Source: Oscillospiraceae bacterium | GTDB lineage: Bacteria; Bacillota; Clostridia; Oscillospirales; Ruminococcaceae | Direction of reading: 5' to 3' | Length of the DNA stretch: 31,424 bases | NCBI GenBank assembly: GCA_016296165.1 | Contig: JAEDJV010000015.1 | Location: 1 to 31,424, forward strand | In this document: positions 26,187 through 31,424 of the stretch, one piece after another | Layout: each line of letters begins with the position of its first letter | How positions within the stretch are numbered: position 1 is the first letter of the stretch | Notes under the pieces: generated by a model | What the model was told of the DNA's origin: nothing | What the model saw: only the letters and a program-made list of their open reading frames with translations | Database searches by the model: none | Made by a program: the position numbers and the translations under genes

Positions 26187-26211
26187 TTTATACAGACAAA
26201 GTTTGTATAAA
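26187..26211. promoter_or_regulatory. Candidate operator of the nadB operon
   Basis: TTTATACAGAC (26187-26197) and GTTTGTATAAA (26201-26211) make an 11-base dyad with one mismatch around AAA. It lies about 20-45 bases after the predicted transcript start, where a bound repressor could block transcription. NiaR-type repressors control nad genes in many Firmicutes, but the site has not been matched to their motif. Confidence 0.5.
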
Positions 26212-26236
26212 TATTTTTTTGGAGAGAAGATTTGAT

Positions 26237-27688
26237 ATGAATAATAATTATGATGTAATTATTGTAGGAAGCGGAGCAGCCGGTTTATATGCGGCTATTA
26301 ATCTCCCGGAGACTCTCAGAGTGCTGATTATTTCAAAAAGAAATCTCACACTTTGCAATTCTGCACTTGCACAGGGCGGAATTGCAGGCGTTTATGATTC
26401 ACCTAACGATAATATCCAATTGCATCAAAACGATACACTTATTGCCGGTGGTTTTAAAAATAACACAGAGACACTTCATATACTTGTAAGTGAAGCTGCT
26501 TATGATATTGATAATATAATTAAACTAGGTGTGGAATTTGATAAAAATCCTGACGGCTCTCTTCACAGAACTCTTGAGGGAGGACATTGCAGACACCGTA
26601 TTTTTCATCATAAGGATGCTACAGGTGCTGAGATAGTGGATAAACTTATCTTAAAAGTCAGATCCATGTCAAATGTTACAATACTTGAAAATACACTTAT
26701 GTGTGATGCTGCCAAAACAGAAACCGGATTTTCTGTAAACTGTCTTAGCGACGGAAAATATACCGTATGCAATTCACATTTTCTTATTATGGCTACAGGT
26801 GGTATAGGCAGAGTATACGAATATACTACAAACTCTGCTATTGCTACAGGAGACGGTATCGCAATGGCTTATGAAATGGGTGCTGACATAAAGCATCTTA
26901 GTTTTGTACAGTTTCATCCGACAGCATTTAATAACAGACATACCAGAGAATGTTTTCTTATTTCTGAGGCTGTCAGAGGTGAGGGTGCATATCTTCTTAA
27001 CTGTCATGGCGAGCGTTTTATGCATGAATATGATGACAGACTTGAACTTGCTCCGCGTGATGTAGTATCACACTCAATAGTCCACGAAAGCAGAAAGCAG
27101 AATTCTACAGAATTTTATCTTGATATAACACACAAGGATTCTGAATTTCTTGTAAACAGATTTCCTATGATTTACAAAAATCTTCTCGATCAGGGATTTG
27201 ATCTGACTAAGGACAGAATCCCGATATACCCATGTCAGCACTATCTTATGGGCGGAATTAATGTGGACCGCAATGCTCAGACTAAGATAAGGGGGATGTA
27301 TGCAGTTGGCGAATGTTCACATACCGGTGTTCACGGAAACAACAGGCTTGCAAGTAATTCACTCCTTGAAGCACTTGTTTTCTCAAGACAGGCAGCAAAC
27401 CATATTGCCTCAGTTCTTGATTCGGCCGCAGATACATATGCTGAACACACTTTTGAAACTCATGAGGATAAGCCGAAAATTCCAACAGGAATAAGAACTG
27501 AAGTAAGGCGCATCATGCAGGAAAGTGCATTTGTTATTCCTGACAAGGAAGCTGCAGTTAAGGGATTTGAGAGGGTTAAGGAACTTAGAAGAATGCTTCA
27601 GACAGAAGAATACTGCAGAGATGTAAATTATGTTGAAGCAAACTCACTGGTTACAGTAGCATATCTTATACTCAGAGAAGTTATATAA
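26237..27688 (+). CDS. nadB: L-aspartate oxidase
   Basis: A 483-residue flavoenzyme that oxidises aspartate to iminoaspartate, the first step of NAD synthesis. The FAD-binding GSGAAG (11-16) opens the protein, followed by LAQGGIAGVY, EGGHCRHRIFHHKDATG, FVQFHPTAF and SNSLLEALVFS of the succinate dehydrogenase/NadB flavoprotein family. It is shorter than the E. coli enzyme (about 540), with a reduced C-terminal helical domain. ATG 26237 is chosen over a TTG at 26219 because GGAGAG (26221-26226) lies between them, 10 bases before the ATG. nadC follows 20 bases after its stop codon. The usual partner nadA is not in the window. Confidence 0.95.
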   Translation: MNNNYDVIIVGSGAAGLYAAINLPETLRVLIISKRNLTLCNSALAQGGIAGVYDSPNDNIQLHQNDTLIAGGFKNNTETLHILVSEAAYDIDNIIKLGVEFDKNPDGSLHRTLEGGHCRHRIFHHKDATGAEIVDKLILKVRSMSNVTILENTLMCDAAKTETGFSVNCLSDGKYTVCNSHFLIMATGGIGRVYEYTTNSAIATGDGIAMAYEMGADIKHLSFVQFHPTAFNNRHTRECFLISEAVRGEGAYLLNCHGERFMHEYDDRLELAPRDVVSHSIVHESRKQNSTEFYLDITHKDSEFLVNRFPMIYKNLLDQGFDLTKDRIPIYPCQHYLMGGINVDRNAQTKIRGMYAVGECSHTGVHGNNRLASNSLLEALVFSRQAANHIASVLDSAADTYAEHTFETHEDKPKIPTGIRTEVRRIMQESAFVIPDKEAAVKGFERVKELRRMLQTEEYCRDVNYVEANSLVTVAYLILREVI

Positions 27689-27708
27689 TTTTATAAAGGA
27701 TGAGAACA

Positions 27709-28554
27709 ATGAAACTTTCACAGATATATATTGACAATATCATAGAAACAGCACTAGCCGAAGACATCAATTATATGGATGTAACAACAGACAATCTCCT
27801 TGATGATACTCACAGAAGTGAAGCTTACTATGTTGCCAAGGATGACGGTGTTCTTTGCGGAATCGAAATCGCAAAGAGGGTTTTTGAACTTACAGGCGGC
27901 GATGTTGATTTTCAAATTAAAATTAATGACGGTGAACATGTTAAGAAGGGCGATATAATTGCTGTTATGACCGGTTCGACAAGAACACTTCTTAAGGGCG
28001 AAAGAACGGCACTTAACATTCTCCAGCATATGTCCGGTATAGCTACGGCAACAAACAGGTGTACAGAACTTGTTAAAGGAACTTACGCTATGGTTACAGA
28101 TACAAGAAAAACTCTTCCGGGATTAAGAGCCCTCCAGAAGTATGCTGTAACAGTTGGAGGAGGAAAAAATCACCGCTATAATCTTTCAGACGGTGCGATG
28201 CTTAAAGATAATCATCTCGATGCATACGGCGGCATTACTCCGGCGGTAACAGCCCTGAGAGAAAAGATAGGTCACATGGTAAAGATTGAAGTTGAAGTAA
28301 GAAATCTTGAAGAACTTGCAGAAGCTCTCGAATGTGGCGTTGAAGTAATAATGCTCGATAATATGAGTTGTGAAGATATGAAAAAAGCAGTTGAGATAAC
28401 CGAAGGAAGAGCACTTCTTGAAGCCTCCGGTAATGTTACACTTGCGAATATCCGTGATGTTGCTCTTACAGGCGTAAATATTATTTCACTCGGAGCTCTC
28501 ACACATTCAGTTAAATGTTTTGATATTTCGATGAAAATAAAAGCTGAAAAATGA
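27709..28554 (+). CDS. nadC: Nicotinate-nucleotide pyrophosphorylase (quinolinate phosphoribosyltransferase)
   Basis: A 281-residue enzyme that joins quinolinate to PRPP with loss of CO2, giving nicotinate mononucleotide. TRKTLPGLRALQKYAVTVGG, NHRYNLSDGAMLKDNH and EVEVRNLEE are signature segments, and the length is standard. ATG 27709 is chosen because AAAGGA (27695-27700) is 8 bases upstream; the in-frame ATG 27700 overlaps that site. It is cotranscribed with nadB. The AraC gene follows after 31 bases with no terminator, so the four genes to 30557 may share a transcript. Confidence 0.97.
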   Translation: MKLSQIYIDNIIETALAEDINYMDVTTDNLLDDTHRSEAYYVAKDDGVLCGIEIAKRVFELTGGDVDFQIKINDGEHVKKGDIIAVMTGSTRTLLKGERTALNILQHMSGIATATNRCTELVKGTYAMVTDTRKTLPGLRALQKYAVTVGGGKNHRYNLSDGAMLKDNHLDAYGGITPAVTALREKIGHMVKIEVEVRNLEELAEALECGVEVIMLDNMSCEDMKKAVEITEGRALLEASGNVTLANIRDVALTGVNIISLGALTHSVKCFDISMKIKAEK

Positions 28555-28585
28555 TTTTGAAAAAACAGGACAGGAAGTGATTTAA

Positions 28586-29485
28586 ATGGATAGTTTATTT
28601 GACAGTTTCAAAAGCAATTACACCAAAGATTCTTACAGAATATTATGTACGGTAAGTGCTGCTATTAAGGAAACATTTTTTTATGTTCAGGAGATAGGTT
28701 ACCTTGATGTCATTAAACCTTATAATACAATCAGAGACAACCTCGATTCATTTTTGTTTGTAATAGTCCTTGACGGTAAGGGAGAACTGGTTTATAACAA
28801 CAGAACCTATAACCTTACAAAAGGCTGCTGTTTCCTTATTGACTGTCTTAAACCTCATTCCTATAAAAGCAGTCTCAGTGAGCCATGGAAACTGCTCTGG
28901 CTTCATTTCAACGGACCTACTGCAAGAGGATATTACGAATATTTTGCAAATGCATACATTAACGTAATACATCCGGAGCTTATTGATCCGTTTGAAGATC
29001 TCATGCGTCAGCTGATTGAAATTAATACGAAACATGATTCGTCAACGGAAGTAAGATCATCCAAAATCATTGTTGAACTCCTCACTCTGATGATGACCTT
29101 TAAGAAAAATGATACAGTTTATACATCACAGATTGTAAGAAAGCTTGCAGAAGTGAGAAGATATATAAACAGAAACTATACAACTGATATTTATCTTGAA
29201 ACTATATGTGAAAAATTCAGCATAAGTAAATTTCATCTTACAAAAGAGTTTAAAAAAGCTTACGGAATTACTATTGCCAAGTATATAATGCAGAAACGGA
29301 TTAGCAATGCAAAATGGCTCCTTAAATATTCAGATAAAACACTTGAGGAAATATCAGAAGCATGTGGATTTTATGATACATGTTACTTCAATAAACAGTT
29401 TAAAGCGATCGAATCAACTACTCCGTACAAATACAGAAAATCATGGCTTGAGAAGAATATGGAGTTAAAAACTGATGAAGATTAA
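28586..29485 (+). CDS. AraC family transcriptional regulator
   Basis: A 299-residue regulator with an N-terminal cupin-like sensor domain (about 40-130, with the VLDGKGELVYNNRTYNLTKG beta pattern) and a C-terminal double helix-turn-helix (about 185-290). The first helix pair is near ETICEKFSISKFHLTKEFKKAYG and the second near TLEEISEACGFYDTCYFNKQFK, ending in TPYKYR. This arrangement is typical of sugar-responsive AraC activators. The ribosome binding site CAGGAAGTG precedes ATG 28586. Its last 11 bases overlap the SGNH hydrolase start, which suggests joint expression and function. The inducer and targets are not known. Confidence 0.92.
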   Translation: MDSLFDSFKSNYTKDSYRILCTVSAAIKETFFYVQEIGYLDVIKPYNTIRDNLDSFLFVIVLDGKGELVYNNRTYNLTKGCCFLIDCLKPHSYKSSLSEPWKLLWLHFNGPTARGYYEYFANAYINVIHPELIDPFEDLMRQLIEINTKHDSSTEVRSSKIIVELLTLMMTFKKNDTVYTSQIVRKLAEVRRYINRNYTTDIYLETICEKFSISKFHLTKEFKKAYGITIAKYIMQKRISNAKWLLKYSDKTLEEISEACGFYDTCYFNKQFKAIESTTPYKYRKSWLEKNMELKTDED

Positions 29486-30557
29486 TTCGTTTACTGATGA
29501 AATGATGAAAAAGAGGGCTCTGATAAGTAAAGGTGATAAAAACCGTCTCTGGTCAGTGATGCGTAAAGCAGGCAGAGGCGAAACAATTACTTTTAGTGTT
29601 ATCGGTGGTTCTGTAACTCAGGGTTGCCATGCCGAAAAAAAGTCAGAATCATATGCGGAACTGGTGTATAGCTGGTGGAAAGAAAAGTTTCCCGGCACTC
29701 CGATTAATTATATTAATGCTGGTGTCGGAGCGACAGATTCATACATAGGTGTTCACAGAGCAGACAGAGATCTTCTGAATCATCATCCGGATATTGTAAT
29801 CGTTGAATTTTCTGTAAATGATACAGATGAAGTGATAAATTCAAAATCTTTCGGAAGTCTTGTAAGAAAAATTCTTTTATCAGAAAAGAACCCGGCTGTA
29901 ATAATTCTTGCTAATGTAAAAAAAGATGGCTCAAATCTTCAGGAAGCTCACTCAGCTGTGGGTATCGAATACAATCTTCCTGTTATTAGTCTGGCCAATG
30001 CTTTGTTTCCGGAGATTGAAAAAGGTAATATTATCTGGAATGATTTATACACAGATGAAGTTCATCCTTCTACTTTAGGTCATGCAGTTATTGGAGAACT
30101 GATAAACTCATATCTTGACGAAGTATATTCAGAAGCAAATAATTCTGATATATGCATAAACAAAATTCATGAAAAAAATGATATGTATGCGGATGCGCAT
30201 ATCCTTGATAACATGACTGTGATTCCGTCCGAATGCAGCGGATTTGTAAAGTCTGATATCTTTTATCAGTTTCCAAATGGATGGACTGCTGAGAAATCAG
30301 GATTTATTTCTTTTGAAGTAAAGTGCAAAAATATCGGTTTGTTATATTATAAAACCACAGATGGTAAATCAGGTACATGCTCAGTCTCTGTAGACGGAGA
30401 ATACGTCTCTTCTGTTAACGGAGATTTTCCGGAAGGCTGGGGAAATTATGCTGATTATTCTCAGATTTATGTTTCGGAAAATCCAAAAAATCATATAATA
30501 AAAATATCTCTGGAAGGTGAAAAATCATTCACTGTTCTTGGATTATGTATAAGTTAA
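29475..30557 (+). CDS. SGNH/GDSL hydrolase, probable intracellular carbohydrate esterase
   Basis: A 360-residue esterase-fold protein. Catalytic blocks are visible: S46 in VIGGSVTQG, glycine block NAGVGATDS (81-89), N115 in EFSVNDTD, and D194/H197 in TDEVHPS. A beta-rich C-terminal domain (about 230-360) resembles a jelly-roll accessory module. There is no signal peptide or membrane helix, so it is probably cytoplasmic and acts on small imported substrates such as acetylated oligosaccharides; this is inference. Translation is coupled to the AraC regulator by an 11-base overlap (GATGAAGATTAA region). A strong bidirectional terminator follows. Confidence 0.85.
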   Translation: MKINSFTDEMMKKRALISKGDKNRLWSVMRKAGRGETITFSVIGGSVTQGCHAEKKSESYAELVYSWWKEKFPGTPINYINAGVGATDSYIGVHRADRDLLNHHPDIVIVEFSVNDTDEVINSKSFGSLVRKILLSEKNPAVIILANVKKDGSNLQEAHSAVGIEYNLPVISLANALFPEIEKGNIIWNDLYTDEVHPSTLGHAVIGELINSYLDEVYSEANNSDICINKIHEKNDMYADAHILDNMTVIPSECSGFVKSDIFYQFPNGWTAEKSGFISFEVKCKNIGLLYYKTTDGKSGTCSVSVDGEYVSSVNGDFPEGWGNYADYSQIYVSENPKNHIIKISLEGEKSFTVLGLCIS

Positions 30558-30560
30558 TAA

Positions 30561-30605
30561 AAAAAATAACGTTATTCGGTTTTTACGAATAACGTTATTT
30601 TTTTT
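30561..30605 (+). terminator. Bidirectional terminator between the SGNH gene and the repeat membrane protein
   Basis: An 18-bp perfect stem (30561-30578 with 30586-30603) with a 7-base loop, A-rich on the left and T-rich on the right, between convergent genes. It can serve both strands. Confidence 0.92.
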
Positions 30606-30609
30606 ATTA

Positions 30610-31424
30610 TTAATAATATTCATCCCGCCCATGTCCGTTGTAATGTTTCTTTATTGTTTCGCTTGAACCATAAACAAAACATATGGCAATGTTTAAGATA
30701 AGTACGATCAGGTAAAAAGGAACCGAAGTTGCCTTTGAGGCTTTTGAAAACATTACAACAATACCTGGAATAACATGAAGTATAGTTCCAAAAGTAAATA
30801 TCTGTGAGGATGCTTTTTGTGTAGAAGTAGATTTAACAAGCATTAAAGCGGCGCCTAATATAAAAACAATACCAAGGATTATGTAACACATATTAAATGT
30901 ATCGATTATTCCGGGCATATCCGGTTTGAGTTTTCCGAATGAGAAAAACAGTGTAAGAAGACCTGAAATCATACCCAAAACCATAAGTATGATAACCTGC
31001 ATACCGCCCTTCTTAGCCATATCTGCCTCTTTTTCGCGCATAAATTCTCTGTACATTTCGCGGCTTTTTTCTTTATCAAAACTTTCAGGTACAGAATTCA
31101 GTGAACTCTTTATTGCCCTGTCTTTAGCCTGCTTTTTAGCGGCTTCAAGGTCAGGGTCAACGAATTTTGGAACATATCTGTCCTGAACAGCTGGTTCATC
31201 ATCCAGTACAGGCTTTTGAACATCATCAAGGTTTCTGCTGGTTGTCTGTGAGAAAGATTGATTCTGTACCGACTGCTGAGTGTTCTGGGCGCCATACTGC
31301 TGGAACTGAGCCTGCTGGGAGTTCTGAGCGCCATACTGCTGGAACTGAGGCTGCTGGGAATTCTGGGCACCATACTGCTGGAACTGAGGCTGCTGGGAAT
31401 TCTGGGCACCATACTGCTGGAACT
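30610..31424 (-). CDS. Gln-rich tandem-repeat membrane protein (partial, N-terminus beyond right edge)
   Basis: The frame is open without a stop to the right edge, so the gene is cut there; 270 residues are visible. It does not begin at the internal ATG 31056. The order from the edge is: four copies of a 13-residue repeat QFQQYGAQNSQQP (last copies end in A and S), a short Ser/Asn/Gln spacer, a charged Lys/Glu/Asp-rich segment, and four hydrophobic helices at the C-terminal end (segments VIILMVLGMISGLL, CYIILGIVFILGAAL, FTFGTILHVIPGIVV, YLIVLILNIAICF). I do not recognise the family. The low-complexity N-terminal part would face the cytoplasm or be disordered, with the helices in the membrane. 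It shares a terminator with the SGNH gene. Confidence 0.8.
   Translation of the reverse strand, partial: FQQYGAQNSQQPQFQQYGAQNSQQPQFQQYGAQNSQQAQFQQYGAQNTQQSVQNQSFSQTTSRNLDDVQKPVLDDEPAVQDRYVPKFVDPDLEAAKKQAKDRAIKSSLNSVPESFDKEKSREMYREFMREKEADMAKKGGMQVIILMVLGMISGLLTLFFSFGKLKPDMPGIIDTFNMCYIILGIVFILGAALMLVKSTSTQKASSQIFTFGTILHVIPGIVVMFSKASKATSVPFYLIVLILNIAICFVYGSSETIKKHYNGHGRDEYY
31270..31424 (-). repeat. 39-bp in-frame tandem repeats
   Basis: Four units of 39 bases (31270-31308, 31309-31347, 31348-31386, 31387 to the edge) with near-identical sequence; CCATACTG recurs at 31292, 31331, 31370 and 31409. Each encodes 13 residues. The two units nearest the edge are the most alike and the inner ones carry changes; the array continues beyond the window. 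Confidence 0.95.

Noticed and set aside
31110..31412. Repetitive Pro/Ser-rich frame (PRIPSSLSS repeats) on the minus strand
   Set aside because: It is a shifted reading of the 39-bp repeats; the frame that continues into the four-helix domain is the real one.
31270..31424. Regularly spaced repeats as a CRISPR array
   Set aside because: The 39-bp units are contiguous with no unique spacers and are in frame within a coding sequence.

Overview
The window reads as a low-GC Firmicutes (Clostridia) chromosome, most likely a Ruminococcus-like member of the Oscillospiraceae. This is inferred from three things: the AT-rich sequence with strong AGGAGG-type ribosome binding sites and TTGACA/TATAAT-type promoters, the classic Firmicutes gene clusters, and a surface-anchored GH5 endoglucanase with a cellulose-binding-like module, typical of plant-fibre degraders. 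No RNA genes, insertion sequences, phage genes or CRISPR arrays were seen.

Layout. 1-4912: a MATE transporter (+) converges on a two-gene ABC exporter operon (-). The exporter proteins form a heterodimer with one degenerate ATPase site. 4913-11223: rplS behind a hairpin-rich leader, then two tandem signal peptidases, rbgA, rnhB, yraN, thrC and a metallophosphoesterase, all on + and closely packed. 11224-17820: the protein quality-control cluster tig-clpP-clpX-lon-engB; lon has its own near-consensus promoter. 17820-18436: a lone HD-domain gene (-). 18437-23726: secA, then an EF-G-like GTPase that is not a standard EF-G; each has its own promoter and terminator. 23832-25894: the secreted lipoprotein cellulase (-) with its own promoter and terminator. 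26132-30605: nadB and nadC behind a promoter and an operator-like palindrome, followed by an AraC regulator that overlaps an SGNH hydrolase. The transcript ends at a bidirectional terminator. 30610-31424: the C-terminal part of a four-helix membrane protein (-) whose N-terminal region is a run of 13-residue Gln-rich repeats. It continues past the right edge.

Most genes are housekeeping: ribosome assembly (rplS, rbgA, engB), secretion (secA, two signal peptidases), proteolysis and folding (tig, clpP, clpX, lon) and NAD and threonine synthesis. The accessory content is the cellulase, the AraC/SGNH pair, the ABC and MATE exporters, the HD protein and the repeat protein. I found no clear-cut undescribed multi-gene system. 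The best leads are the Gln-rich repeat membrane protein, the AraC/SGNH overlapping pair, the cellulase control region and the nadB operator.
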